From contig CACNAR010000002.1 in NCBI GenBank assembly GCA_902618485.1, positions 1 through 64,000 of the forward strand: a stretch of 64,000 bases of DNA, given 5' to 3'. Position numbers and translations under genes: made by a program. The notes beneath the pieces are model-generated. The model was not told the DNA's origin. It made no database searches and saw only the letters and a program-made list of their open reading frames with translations. The stretch is from an uncultured Pelagibacteraceae bacterium (GTDB taxonomy: Bacteria; Pseudomonadota; Alphaproteobacteria; Pelagibacterales; Pelagibacteraceae). Positions 52,411-61,079 of the stretch are shown piece after piece; the first letter of the stretch is position 1; every line of letters starts with the position of its first letter.

Positions 52411-52817
52411 TATTTTAATTCCTCATATATTTTTAATGACCAATTTTTAGCATCTTGTGTTGTAACATGAAAGTTATACTTGCTAGGCTTCACAAACATT
52501 TTATTTGTATCATCAAATCTACCCTCATTTATTGTGTCTACCCAAATTATATAATCTGCGGGGAATAAACTTCTTGCTTCAGGTGTTGGACAAACAAAAT
52601 CTGCAACTACATGATGCCCTTGACTTTTGTATTCCTCAGCTTTGCTCCACATTCTTTTTGCTTGTCTCACTCTCCCTTCTGCAGAAAAATCCCAATCATT
52701 TGCTTCTTTCCGCACTTCATCAGCATTAAGCCATTTAGCTTTTAACAAAGGCACTAAATGAGAAGCTAAAGTTGTTTTGCCTGCGCCGGGCAAACCCATT
52801 ATTAATATAATTTTCAT
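52410..52817 (-). CDS. Adenylylsulfate-kinase-like P-loop kinase
   Basis: 135 residues with Walker A IMGLPGAGKTTLASHL (about residues 5-20), NADEVRKEANDWDFS in place of the APS-kinase NVRHGLNxDLGFS segment, and VADFVCPTPEARSLF where APS kinases have SPFRxxRD. It is shorter than CysC (about 200) and lacks some APS contacts, so phosphorylation of another small molecule is likely. It is coupled to the methyltransferase before it and the nucleotidyltransferase after it by one-base overlaps. Confidence 0.72.
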   Translation of the reverse strand: MKIILIMGLPGAGKTTLASHLVPLLKAKWLNADEVRKEANDWDFSAEGRVRQAKRMWSKAEEYKSQGHHVVADFVCPTPEARSLFPADYIIWVDTINEGRFDDTNKMFVKPSKYNFHVTTQDAKNWSLKIYEELK

Positions 52818-53443
52818 TATTTTACTTTATACAAACCCAACCAAGCATTGACATCTTTGCTAGCAATGTAATCAGACTTAAAAAACTCTATTTCACTCCA
52901 AAGATTTCTTTTATTTAATTCCTGTATTTTTTTATCAAATCCATAATCTTTGTATATACCCTCATTAATAGTGAAACAAATTAGACCACCTTTTTTAGTT
53001 ATTCTTAAGAATTCATCCAACGCATTTGTTTTTACGTGGCCAAAAGTAAAAGTGCCCACACAAAAAATTGCATCATAAGTGTCATCTTTTAAATTAATTG
53101 GCTCATTTAGATCTGACTTGAGAAGTTTTTTATACAAATTTGACGGGATGGTGCTCAATAATTTTTGTGATAGATCTGCACCATGAAAGTTTTTGAAACC
53201 AAATTTTTTTAATTCTAAGCCAACTAAACCGGTTCCACAGCCAGCGTCAAAGATCAGAGCATCTTTATTTTTCTCATATTTTAGGAAAGTATTAACAGTT
53301 TCTTTTGGTCCTGTATAATTCCAATCAACCATATCTTTGTTATATTTGTCATTTTCACCCCACTCATCATAGTAATCCATTACCTCTTTTGTGGTTTTCA
53401 ATTTATAAATTGGTACTTTGTTTCCTACGTCTTTTTGCGCCAT
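52817..53443 (-). CDS. Class I SAM-dependent methyltransferase
   Basis: 208 residues with motif I LIFDAGCGTGLVGLEL (about residues 63-78), post-I HGADLSQKL and motif IV YDAIFCVGTFTFGH. The N-terminus VMDYYDEWGENDKYNKDM resembles Williams-Beuren-type small-molecule methyltransferases. It heads a leftward unit with the kinase, nucleotidyltransferase and crotonase genes and is divergent from metF. The substrate is unknown. Confidence 0.77.
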   Translation of the reverse strand: MAQKDVGNKVPIYKLKTTKEVMDYYDEWGENDKYNKDMVDWNYTGPKETVNTFLKYEKNKDALIFDAGCGTGLVGLELKKFGFKNFHGADLSQKLLSTIPSNLYKKLLKSDLNEPINLKDDTYDAIFCVGTFTFGHVKTNALDEFLRITKKGGLICFTINEGIYKDYGFDKKIQELNKRNLWSEIEFFKSDYIASKDVNAWLGLYKVK

Positions 53444-53472
53444 CAGATAATTATATTATAGGATGAATTTCT

Positions 53473-53498
53473 TTGACAGTATTTTCAAAAGATATAAT
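53473..53498 (+). promoter_or_regulatory. Possible metF promoter
   Basis: TTGACA (53473-53478) and TATAAT (53493-53498) are both perfect consensus hexamers but only 14 bases apart, shorter than usual. Transcription would begin within a few bases of the ATG at 53508, suggesting a nearly leaderless mRNA. This supports 53508 as the start, not 53463. Confidence 0.4.
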
Positions 53499-53507
53499 TA
53501 TCTAAAT

Positions 53508-54236
53508 ATGAAATTTTCTCTTGAAATAAGTCCCAAAACTGACTTAAGCACTGTTCCAAAAGTTAGTGATGTTTATATCACAATGTTGCCTGGTGGTGAC
53601 TACAGAGAAACAGCTCAACAAGCAGTTGATTTGGTTAAAAATGGCTTTAACCCAGTTCCTCATTTCCCTGCTCGATCAATGCAAGATGAAAAACAGCTAA
53701 AAGATTATGTTTCAAGATGTAAAGATGGGGGCGTTAAACAAGTGCTAGTAATCGGAGGTGGTAGAGAGCCGATGGGAAAATTCGATAGCTCATTTCAACT
53801 TTTAGAGACTGGTTATTTTGAGAAGATGACAATAGGAATTGCTGGACACCCAGAGGGGAGTCCTGATATATCCGACTCAGATTTAAAAAAAGCTATGATA
53901 GATAAAAAACCCTATGCTGATTATATAGTAACACAATGGTTGCTAGACCCTCAGCCTATTATAGATTTTATATCAAAACAAAGTGTACCAGTCCATGTAG
54001 GAATTACTGGGCCTCTAAAGATATCGAGCCTAATAAAATTTGCAAATATCGTTGGAGCAAAAAATTCCTTAAATTTTCTTAAATCTAATTTTAGCAAGGC
54101 ATTAGATTTATTAAGACCTAAAGACCCAAATGATTTAATTGGGAAAATTAAATCTCATACTGATTTTTTTCACATTTATACATTCGGCGGCTTGACGGAA
54201 ACTAACAAGTGGTTGAAGGAGAACAATTATGTCTAA
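53508..54236 (+). CDS. metF: Methylenetetrahydrofolate reductase-family protein
   Basis: 242 residues from ATG at 53508, shorter than E. coli MetF (296). The barrel start KFSLEISPKTD has the usual FE(I/F)xPP-like position, and NPVPHFPARSM and QVLVIGGGREP follow the MTHFR pattern, as does YIVTQWLLDP. MetF interconverts methylene- and methyl-THF using a flavin. It overlaps the GcvT-like demethylase gene by 8 bases; in Sphingobium SYK-6 an O-demethylase (LigM) gene is likewise grouped with metF, so this MetF may oxidise methyl-THF produced by its neighbour. Confidence 0.78.
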   Translation: MKFSLEISPKTDLSTVPKVSDVYITMLPGGDYRETAQQAVDLVKNGFNPVPHFPARSMQDEKQLKDYVSRCKDGGVKQVLVIGGGREPMGKFDSSFQLLETGYFEKMTIGIAGHPEGSPDISDSDLKKAMIDKKPYADYIVTQWLLDPQPIIDFISKQSVPVHVGITGPLKISSLIKFANIVGAKNSLNFLKSNFSKALDLLRPKDPNDLIGKIKSHTDFFHIYTFGGLTETNKWLKENNYV

Positions 54237-55587
54237 AGAATTTGATTATACAAAATTAAAACATGCTACATCAGTCGATCAGTCTGATAGAGAAGTCCCT
54301 TATAACTTAAGGCAAAGTGGTCCTACAAAAGTTGAAATGTTAATTTCTACAAGAGTTAGAAAATCACCTTATTGGCATTTATCTATGCAAGCAGGATGTT
54401 GGAGGGCAACAGTATACAATCGAATTTATCATCCAAGGGGGTATGTTAAACCTGAAGATGGTGGTGCAATGGTTGAATACAATGCGATCGTAAACCATGT
54501 GACGATGTGGAATGTAGCTGTCGAAAGACAAATAAGAGTGAAGGGTCCAGATGCAGAAAAATTTGTAGATTATGTTATTACTAGAGATGCAACAAAAATT
54601 TCCCCAATGAGAGCAAGATATGTAATCTTGTGTAATGCATACGGTGGAGTTTTAAATGATCCAATTCTTCTAAGAATTTCAGAAGATGAATTTTGGTTTT
54701 CTCTATCAGACTCAGATATTGGAATGTATTTACAAGGTGTAAATGCTGATGGAAGATTTAATTGTAAAATTGAGGAGACCGACCATTGTCCAGTTCAAAT
54801 ACAAGGTCCTAAATCTAAAGCTTTAATGAAAGATCTTTGTGGTGATCAATTTGATTTAGATAATATGCCATTTTACGGATTGGCTGAAGCAAAAATAGGA
54901 GGAAGAAGTTGTGTAATTTCTCAATCTGGTTTCTCGGGTGAAGCTGGATATGAAATTTATTTAAGGAATGCAACATTGTATGCTGATGATATGTGGAACA
55001 CTGTTTTAAAAGCTGGTGAGAAGCATAATTTGATGGTTATTGCTCCAGCTCACCATAGAAGAATTCAAGCAGGTATACTTTCTTGGGGACAAGATATGGA
55101 TCAACAACATAATCCTTTTCAATGTAACCTTGGTTATCAAGTTTCTTTGTCTGGCAAAGGAGAATGGAATAAAAAAACTGACTATGTTGGTAAAGAAGTT
55201 TTAGAAAAAATGAAGTCAGAAATAAAAGCAGGAAAGAAACCTTACAAACTGCAGTTAGTTGGTTTAGAATTAGGTGGAAAACCAATAGAAGATTATGCAC
55301 CTGATTTTTGGTTGATCTCAAATGTAGATGGTGGTGAACCAGTTGGATTTATTACCTCACCTTGGTGGCATCCTGAAAAGAAGACTAATATTGCGATGGG
55401 TTATGTTCCTTTTGATGGAACTTTAAATGCTAATGGATTTCCAAAAGGAAAGGTTGGAACTAAATATAAAGTTCATTTACCAGAAAAATATTCAAATAGT
55501 CCAGGGAAACCGGTGGATGCTGTCATAGTTGACATACCATTTAAAGAGTCTTTTAATGCAAATACCAGAGAGGTCGTTTCAGGTTAA
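54229..55587 (+). CDS. GcvT/DmdA/LigM-type THF-dependent demethylase
   Basis: 452 residues of the GcvT family, longer than DmdA (about 365) and GcvT and close to LigM/DesA O-demethylases (about 460-470). Features include MVEYNAIVNHVTMWNVAVER, VRVKGPDA-type IRVKGPDAEKFVDYV, and the folate-side SQSGFSGEAGYEIYLRN and GFITSPWWHPEKK. It should move a methyl group from an S-, O- or N-methyl compound to THF. The paired metF and the fhs downstream at 61 kb could complete oxidation to formate. The substrate is unknown; DMSP is possible but the length argues against canonical DmdA. Confidence 0.78.
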   Translation: MSKEFDYTKLKHATSVDQSDREVPYNLRQSGPTKVEMLISTRVRKSPYWHLSMQAGCWRATVYNRIYHPRGYVKPEDGGAMVEYNAIVNHVTMWNVAVERQIRVKGPDAEKFVDYVITRDATKISPMRARYVILCNAYGGVLNDPILLRISEDEFWFSLSDSDIGMYLQGVNADGRFNCKIEETDHCPVQIQGPKSKALMKDLCGDQFDLDNMPFYGLAEAKIGGRSCVISQSGFSGEAGYEIYLRNATLYADDMWNTVLKAGEKHNLMVIAPAHHRRIQAGILSWGQDMDQQHNPFQCNLGYQVSLSGKGEWNKKTDYVGKEVLEKMKSEIKAGKKPYKLQLVGLELGGKPIEDYAPDFWLISNVDGGEPVGFITSPWWHPEKKTNIAMGYVPFDGTLNANGFPKGKVGTKYKVHLPEKYSNSPGKPVDAVIVDIPFKESFNANTREVVSG

Positions 55588-55622
55588 TAGTCTTTAAAAG
55601 AGCTAGATTACTTTTAATCTAA

Positions 55623-55727
55623 ATGTCTAAAGGTTTTTTAATTGTAATTTGCATTATAATTATTATTGCTTTAATAATCTTTCCATTGATTGTTTCATAT
55701 AAAGAGCAAAAAAATAAAAAAGATTAA
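55623..55727 (+). CDS. 34-residue single-span membrane peptide
   Basis: ATG at 55623 opens 34 codons ending at TAA 55725-55727, which directly abuts the ATG of the YIP1 gene. The peptide is one long hydrophobic helix (about residues 4-25) with a lysine-rich tail (KEQKNKKD). The exact join to the next ATG suggests a real small gene in the same transcript. Confidence 0.45.
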   Translation: MSKGFLIVICIIIIIALIIFPLIVSYKEQKNKKD

Positions 55728-56270
55728 ATGTTTGGAGAATTTTTAAATATTATTTTTAAATCTATTAAACTAGATAGATCTCTTTATTCTGATAGTAAAA
55801 ATTTTGGTGAGGCTTCAATCTATTTTGCTGGATTGATTATGATCCTGGATGGCATAGCGGGAGCTGTAGCTGCAAATACAGTGATTAGAACTGCTATCGC
55901 AATGTCAGGATTGACAGCAATTTTAACCTGGTTTATTTGGGCAACATTAATTTTCGTTTTAGGGGTGAAGATATTTCCTGAAAAGCAAACAAAAGTTTCA
56001 TTTAAAAAAGTATTAACTTTTGTGGGATTTGCTCATGCACCTGGTCTATTGAGATTCTTTGCTGTTACCCCTGAGTTAATGGTACCGATAATTTTTATTA
56101 CTCAATTTTGGATTTTTGCCGCGCTAATTATCTCAACTAGACAGGTTTTAAATTTTAAATCAAATTTAAAATCTTTTGGAATTGTGTTCTTATCATTTCT
56201 AATTATAGTCTTCTTATCTATTTCTTTTGTAATGAGTAGAATGAATGCTTTACCTGTAAATAGTATTTAA
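55728..56270 (+). CDS. YIP1-family membrane protein
   Basis: 180 residues with about five hydrophobic helices. The charged N-terminus FKSIKLDRSLYSDSKNFGEA leads into helices, with KKVLTFVGFAHAPGLLRFF as the YIP1-type central loop. The family has no defined function in bacteria. It directly follows the 34-residue peptide and its stop overlaps that of a minus-strand cysteine-rich peptide. Confidence 0.72.
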   Translation: MFGEFLNIIFKSIKLDRSLYSDSKNFGEASIYFAGLIMILDGIAGAVAANTVIRTAIAMSGLTAILTWFIWATLIFVLGVKIFPEKQTKVSFKKVLTFVGFAHAPGLLRFFAVTPELMVPIIFITQFWIFAALIISTRQVLNFKSNLKSFGIVFLSFLIIVFLSISFVMSRMNALPVNSI

Positions 56271-56422
56271 ATTGGAAATATTGTTTTTGAAACTCTACAC
56301 GACTTACAAATTTTAAATCCTGTCAAAATTAAATTTTGAGTAACGCTTTCGTCTTCCTTTTTACACTCATCACAAACATCATCTAGTTCTTTTAAATTAT
56401 CATAATCTTTATCATTGCTCAT
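56267..56422 (-). CDS. 51-residue CxxC..CxxC protein
   Basis: The minus strand from ATG at 56422 encodes 51 residues with two cysteine pairs, VCDEC (about 16-20) and ICKSC (about 38-42), the spacing of a small zinc ribbon. An acidic N-terminus (SNDKDYDNLKELDD) precedes it. It converges on the YIP1 gene with a 3-base overlap and fits the gap before purE. The function is unknown; the cysteine spacing makes chance coding unlikely. Confidence 0.5.
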   Translation of the reverse strand: MSNDKDYDNLKELDDVCDECKKEDESVTQNLILTGFKICKSCRVSKTIFPI

Positions 56423-56524
56423 TTTATAAAAACATTTTTAACAATATTAACACTTTTTTTTAGTTTTATTTATTTTATTGAAATTTTTATTTAATTTTGA
56501 AATAAAGTTGTATTCAAATTTTCG

Positions 56525-57016
56525 ATGAAAAAGAATAATTATCAAAAAGTTGCATTAGTAATGGGTAGTCAATCGGACTACAAAACAATGAAATTAGCTG
56601 CAAAAATACTTAAAATTCTCGGTGTTAAATTTGAGACAAAAATAATTTCAGCTCATAGAACACCCAAAAGAATGTATGAATTTTCAAGTAAAGCAAAAAA
56701 AAATAATTTTGTTGTTATAATTGCGGGTGCTGGAGGATCTGCACACTTACCCGGAATGATTGCAGCTTTAACTTCAATTCCAGTTTTGGGTGTTCCAATT
56801 GAAAGTAAAAAACTTAAAGGTTTAGATAGTCTTTTATCAATCGCTCAAATGCCTAAGGGTATCCCAGTAGGAACACTAGCTATAGGAAATGATGGAGCTA
56901 TTAATGCGGCATTACTTGCTGCTTCTATAATTGCAAATAATAATTCTACTGTAAGTAAGAGATTAGAAAAATGGCGTGCATCACAAACAAAATCTGTAAA
57001 AAAAAGACCTAAGTAA
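56525..57016 (+). CDS. purE: 5-(Carboxyamino)imidazole ribonucleotide mutase
   Basis: 163 residues of class I Pur[15 protein letters not shown] at the N-terminus, [12 protein letters not shown] with the catalytic histidine, and [20 protein letters not shown]. It moves the carboxyl group of N5-CAIR to C4 in purine synthesis. It is five bases ahead of purK, its partner enzyme. Confidence 0.95.
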   Translation: MKKNNYQKVALVMGSQSDYKTMKLAAKILKILGVKFETKIISAHRTPKRMYEFSSKAKKNNFVVIIAGAGGSAHLPGMIAALTSIPVLGVPIESKKLKGLDSLLSIAQMPKGIPVGTLAIGNDGAINAALLAASIIANNNSTVSKRLEKWRASQTKSVKKRPK

Positions 57017-57021
57017 GATTA

Positions 57022-58071
57022 ATGTCAGAAATAAAGTTAGGTATTATCGGTGGTGGTCAGCTCGGAAGCATGCTTTCAGATGCTGCAAAAAAGTTGAATA
57101 TAAAAACAGTTATCTATTGTGATGATTTAGATGCACCAGCAAAAAATTTTTGTGATGAGTTCATTTTTGGTAAATATGATGAAAAAGAAAAAATTAATGA
57201 GTTTATTGAAAAGGTAGATATCGCTACATATGAATTTGAAAATATTCCATTTAAAACTCTCAATGAAATCAATAAGACAAAGCTTGTATTGCCAAAACCA
57301 TCTATTAATAGACTTATACAGCACAGATTAGCAGAGAAAGATTTTGTAAACAAACTCAATATAAGAACCACACAATACGCTGCTATTGACAAAAAGTCTG
57401 ATTTAGACTCCTTAAAAGATCTTCTTCCAGGAATATTGAAGACAACAACTATGGGTTATGATGGTAAAGGCCAATACCCAATTAAAGAAATTAAAGAGGT
57501 GGATTCATTAAATTTAGATTTTTCCAAAGGCTACATACTAGAAAAATTAGTAAAACTTAAAAAGGAAATTTCAGTGATTATCACAAGATTCGGAAATAAT
57601 GATTATGAAATTTATGAACCAATAGAAAATATTCATGAAGATCAAATACTTAAGTACTCCAGTATACCAGCTGATATAAGTGAAAAAATTTTTAAGCAAT
57701 CAAAAAATTGGGCTATGGATATTGCTGAAGAATTAAAGTTTATAGGAACCCTTTGTGTAGAATTTTTTATAGATAGAAACGAAAATTTATTTGTTAACGA
57801 AATTGCTCCTAGAGTACATAATTCTGGTCATCTCACTATCAACGCTTACAATGTTAGCCAATTTGAAAATCATGTAAGAGCCGTTTGTTCTTTAAAAAAA
57901 GTCCCATTAAAAAAACTATCTAATGCAAAGATGATTAATTTAATAGGAAGTCAGATTGAGCAATATAGAAAAAGTAACAATTTAGGTGAAAACGAATTTT
58001 TTTTTGATTATTTAAAAAAAGAAATTAAAGCTAAAAGGAAGATGGGACACATCACTACTTTGATAAAATGA
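57022..58071 (+). CDS. purK: 5-(Carboxyamino)imidazole ribonucleotide synthase
   Basis: 349-residue ATP-grasp enzyme. LGIIGGGQLGSMLSDAAKKL starts the protein, KTTTMGYDGKGQYPIKE is the ATP loop, and NEIAPRVHNSGHLTINAYNV is the conserved metal and substrate region. It carboxylates AIR with bicarbonate and ATP. Its stop overlaps the ATG of a GNAT gene by four bases (ATGA). Confidence 0.94.
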   Translation: MSEIKLGIIGGGQLGSMLSDAAKKLNIKTVIYCDDLDAPAKNFCDEFIFGKYDEKEKINEFIEKVDIATYEFENIPFKTLNEINKTKLVLPKPSINRLIQHRLAEKDFVNKLNIRTTQYAAIDKKSDLDSLKDLLPGILKTTTMGYDGKGQYPIKEIKEVDSLNLDFSKGYILEKLVKLKKEISVIITRFGNNDYEIYEPIENIHEDQILKYSSIPADISEKIFKQSKNWAMDIAEELKFIGTLCVEFFIDRNENLFVNEIAPRVHNSGHLTINAYNVSQFENHVRAVCSLKKVPLKKLSNAKMINLIGSQIEQYRKSNNLGENEFFFDYLKKEIKAKRKMGHITTLIK

Positions 58072-58535
58072 TAGAGTCAATAGAAGGAAATTTTAATCAT
58101 CCAGAAGTAAATGAACTTCTTACAAAACATTTTGAAGAATTAAGAGCTGCATCCCCAGAGGGAAGTGCCCATGTTCTGGATATCCCTGGTTTAAAGGTTT
58201 CGTCAATAAAATTTTGGAGTCTATGGGAAAATAATAACTTAATGGGATGTGGTGCGCTTAAATTTTTAAGTAAAGACCATGGTGAATTTAAGTCAATAAG
58301 AGTTCATGATAACTTTAGAAATAAAGGAAACGGAATTAAGATAATAAAACATTTAATCAATGAAGCAAAAAATCTAAATATTCTTAGAATTAGTATTGAA
58401 ACAGGTTCTGGAGAATTTTTTGAGCCTGCAAGAAAGTTATTTAAAAGTTGTAACTTTCAGCCTTGTGCGCCTTTTGCACATTATAAAGAGGACGTAAATT
58501 CTCTTTATTTTACAAAACTAATTAGCAACGATTAA
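58068..58535 (+). CDS. GNAT-family N-acetyltransferase
   Basis: 155 residues with a GNAT core. The acetyl-CoA loop is FRNKGNGIKIIKHLINEAK, preceded by the strand GEFKSIRVHDN, and ISIETGSGEFFEPARKLFKS forms the C-terminal half. The substrate is not identified. The start is embedded in the end of purK, so it is expressed with the purine genes, though a connection with purines is not otherwise implied. Confidence 0.83.
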   Translation: MIESIEGNFNHPEVNELLTKHFEELRAASPEGSAHVLDIPGLKVSSIKFWSLWENNNLMGCGALKFLSKDHGEFKSIRVHDNFRNKGNGIKIIKHLINEAKNLNILRISIETGSGEFFEPARKLFKSCNFQPCAPFAHYKEDVNSLYFTKLISND

Positions 58536-58600
58536 TATTTAAAACTAGCAAGTAGATCAATTTAGTTGACAAAAGACCTAAAATTCTAAAGAAAGGCACA

Positions 58601-58620
58601 ATTACTTAATTATAAGTAAT
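58601..58620 (+). repeat. Inverted repeat in the cold-shock gene leader
   Basis: ATTACTTA and TAAGTAAT (8-base arms, 4-base centre) lie 27 bases before the cold-shock ATG. It may form a leader hairpin, as cold-shock mRNAs often fold in their 5' regions, or be an operator. Confidence 0.35.
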
Positions 58621-58646
58621 AAATTAACATAACAATAAGTAAAAAT

Positions 58647-58853
58647 ATGAGTCTACAAGGTAAAGTAAAATGGTTCAATCCAACCAAAGGTTATGGTTTT
58701 ATTGAACGAGAAGACAAAGAAAAAGATGTATTTGTTCACGTTTCAGCAGTGAGAGATGCTGGCATGAACGGTTTAGATGAGGGTCAAGCTTTGACTTTCG
58801 ATGTTGAAGATGGTCCTAAAGGTCCTTCAGCAGTTAACTTAAAAACTGCATAA
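58647..58853 (+). CDS. Cold-shock domain protein
   Basis: 68 residues forming one [19 protein letters not shown] contains RNP1 and DVFVHVSAV is RNP2. It binds single-stranded RNA and DNA and helps translation at low temperature or during growth transitions. It stands alone with a 111-base leader, where an inverted repeat is seen. The cspA/cspE subclass cannot be decided. Confidence 0.93.
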   Translation: MSLQGKVKWFNPTKGYGFIEREDKEKDVFVHVSAVRDAGMNGLDEGQALTFDVEDGPKGPSAVNLKTA

Positions 58854-58945
58854 TTTTCACAAATTTTATTGGCTGTATTAATCAAATAATCCAAGTATTT
58901 CATTTTTATGGCCAATAAACTATTATCTAGAATAAACTATAAGTT

Positions 58946-59692
58946 ATGATTGGTATTCTTGGTGGAATGGGAACACAGGCAGGTCTTGATTTCTGTAATA
59001 AACTTGCAGTATTAAATAGAGGAAAAATTGATCAAGATTATCCTTTATTTTTACTTTACAATAAATCTAACATACCTGGACGACCTGAATCGATTGGAAT
59101 TCAAACAAGTAGATTAACAAATAGATTTTCAAATTCAAAAAATAAAAAAAAATATAAACTAGTCTTAGACAGTTTGCTTAAAGGATGCAGATTACTTAAA
59201 AAAGATAAATGTAAGTTCATTGTTATTCCATGTAACACAGCACACTATTGGTATGATGATTTAAAAAAAAAAATAAAATTACCAATAATAAACATGCCAA
59301 AAGAAGTTTATATTAATACAAAAAGGACATGTAAAAAAAACTCACCTATAGGATTACTAGCTACAGAAGGAACTATAATGACAGGTGTATATAATAAATT
59401 TTTCGATACTAATTATAATTTGATATACCCAAATAAATTAATTCAAAAAAATTCTGTAAACCAAGCAATTAAACTTGTTAAAATGGGAAATGTAAAAGCA
59501 GCAGCTAAGAGAATTAAACCAGCTATAAACTTCTTGATCAAAAAGAAGTGCAAAAAAATTATCCTTGGTTGCACAGAATTGCCCATAGCAATATTTGCCT
59601 TTAAATCATTCGATAAAATCAAGAAATCAAAAATTTTTTTAGATCCAAATTTAATTTTAGCAAATGCTGCAATGAAAAAATATCGAAAATAA
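58946..59692 (+). CDS. Aspartate/glutamate racemase-family protein
   Basis: 248 residues with the two catalytic cysteines of the family, in IVIPCNTAHYW (about residue 94) and ILGCTELPI (about residue 210), and the N-terminal IGILGGMGTQAG of aspartate racemases. It should interconvert L- and D-aspartate or glutamate; amino-acid preference is not clear. The following unknown gene starts three bases on, so the two are probably co-transcribed. Lysine-rich segments around residues 60-70 and 120 are unusual. Confidence 0.83.
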   Translation: MIGILGGMGTQAGLDFCNKLAVLNRGKIDQDYPLFLLYNKSNIPGRPESIGIQTSRLTNRFSNSKNKKKYKLVLDSLLKGCRLLKKDKCKFIVIPCNTAHYWYDDLKKKIKLPIINMPKEVYINTKRTCKKNSPIGLLATEGTIMTGVYNKFFDTNYNLIYPNKLIQKNSVNQAIKLVKMGNVKAAAKRIKPAINFLIKKKCKKIILGCTELPIAIFAFKSFDKIKKSKIFLDPNLILANAAMKKYRK

Positions 59693-59695
59693 TCA

Positions 59696-60133
59696 ATGCA
59701 GTATAAAGACAAGCCGTATGTTTTATTTGTTGCAGAGGTAATCTATTTAGAAATTTCAAATATCAAAAGAAAGAACTCAAATTTTTCAAACAAAGAGGCT
59801 ATCGATGCTTTTATTGGTAACAGGACTTATAAAAATATTAGTAGTGGAAAATTCCATGATGATTGGCTGAAAGAGTTAGAAAAAAATAAATTTATCGATT
59901 TAAAAACAAATAAAAAAATTCCAGAAGAAACAATAAGACTATTGAAAATTCAAAAAGATGTAATGGTAAAACAGCTCATCCAGTTTCCAGATCTTTATGA
60001 TACTAAAAATAATTTACCACTTGAAATATCCCAGAGAGCATTTGATCATATTTGGAGAATGTGTGAAAGTTATGAATTATGGTGCAAAGAGACTAAACAA
60101 AATGAATTTATTAAATTAAATATTACTGATTAG
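59696..60133 (+). CDS. Protein of unknown function downstream of the racemase
   Basis: 145 residues, mostly helical and charged, with no signal peptide or membrane segment. KPYVLFVAEVIYLEISNIKR begins the protein and RAFDHIWRMCESYELWCKET ends it; two cysteines occur in that last helix. No motif I can name. It lies three bases after the racemase gene and is probably in the same transcript. Confidence 0.55.
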   Translation: MQYKDKPYVLFVAEVIYLEISNIKRKNSNFSNKEAIDAFIGNRTYKNISSGKFHDDWLKELEKNKFIDLKTNKKIPEETIRLLKIQKDVMVKQLIQFPDLYDTKNNLPLEISQRAFDHIWRMCESYELWCKETKQNEFIKLNITD

Positions 60134-60171
60134 TAAAATGTAAAAATGATAATTAACATATCAAAGCAAAA

Positions 60172-61020
60172 GTGATTAGAATATATCCTCTTATTTTTAT
60201 TCTGCTATGGTCTTCAGCATTTATAACCACTAAGCCAATTGTAGATAATAGTGACCCTTTTGCAGCATTGGCATTTAGGTTTTTTTTTGTAGCTTTTGGT
60301 TTCTATTTATTTTCATTTTATTTAAATCAATCATTAATTACAAATAAAAGAAAAATAGCCGAGTCTATTTTAAGTGGTGTGCTTTTTCATGGATTTTATT
60401 TAGGTGGAGTTTTTTACTCAATTTCAATTGGAATGCCAGTAGGAATAGCAGCTTTAATAGTTACTCTTCAACCTGTTTTAACAAACATCCTAAGTGGACC
60501 CATCCTTGATGAGAAAATAACTACCCAACAATGGATTGGAGTTTTGCTTGGTTTCACGGGTGCCTCTTTAGTTTTGGGTTTAGATATAGGTTCTGGTATT
60601 CCTTTATTAGGACTTATCGCAACAATCATAGCTTTATTATCAATTACAATATCTACAATCTGGCAGAAAAAGATAAGTAAAAACTTACCTTTATCAGTAA
60701 GTAATTTTTACCAAGCATTTGGGGGATGTTTGTTTCATGTGCTAATAGTAATTTTCTTTGCTGAACCATATATAAATTTTAACAAGGTTTTTATCATTGC
60801 AATGAGCCATCAAGTATTACTTGTCTCTTTTGGTGCTTTTACAATCTTAATGCTTTTAATTAAAAAAAATTCAGCAAGCAAAACTGTCTCGATATTTTTT
60901 TTAATTCCATCTACCTCAGCTTTAATGGCTTGGTTTTTTTTAAATGAAAAACTAACTTCATTGGATATTGTTGGTTTTATTGTAACATCTGTTGGAGTTT
61001 ATATTGCTACAAGAGACTGA
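60172..61020 (+). CDS. EamA/DMT-family transporter
   Basis: 282 residues and ten hydrophobic helices in two EamA repeats. PLIFILLWSSAFITTKPIVD begins the first, and LQPVLTNILSGPILDEKITT and FFLIPSTSALMAWFFLNEKL are the paired signatures with the conserved glutamate before the lysine. It should move a metabolite or amino acid across the inner membrane, mostly in the export direction in this family. The start is GTG at 60172. Confidence 0.83.
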   Translation: MIRIYPLIFILLWSSAFITTKPIVDNSDPFAALAFRFFFVAFGFYLFSFYLNQSLITNKRKIAESILSGVLFHGFYLGGVFYSISIGMPVGIAALIVTLQPVLTNILSGPILDEKITTQQWIGVLLGFTGASLVLGLDIGSGIPLLGLIATIIALLSITISTIWQKKISKNLPLSVSNFYQAFGGCLFHVLIVIFFAEPYINFNKVFIIAMSHQVLLVSFGAFTILMLLIKKNSASKTVSIFFLIPSTSALMAWFFLNEKLTSLDIVGFIVTSVGVYIATRD

Positions 61021-61079
61021 AACCACTATATTTTATATGAACTAAAAACATGTATAAAACAAATATTTTATTTGAATAA

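Noticed and set aside
53463-53507. Upstream start of metF
   Set aside because: The 15 extra residues overlap a probable promoter, and the family start matches 53508.
58868-58925. TTATTGGC...GCCAATAA repeat after the cold-shock gene
   Set aside because: The loop of over 35 bases and lack of a T run make a terminator doubtful.
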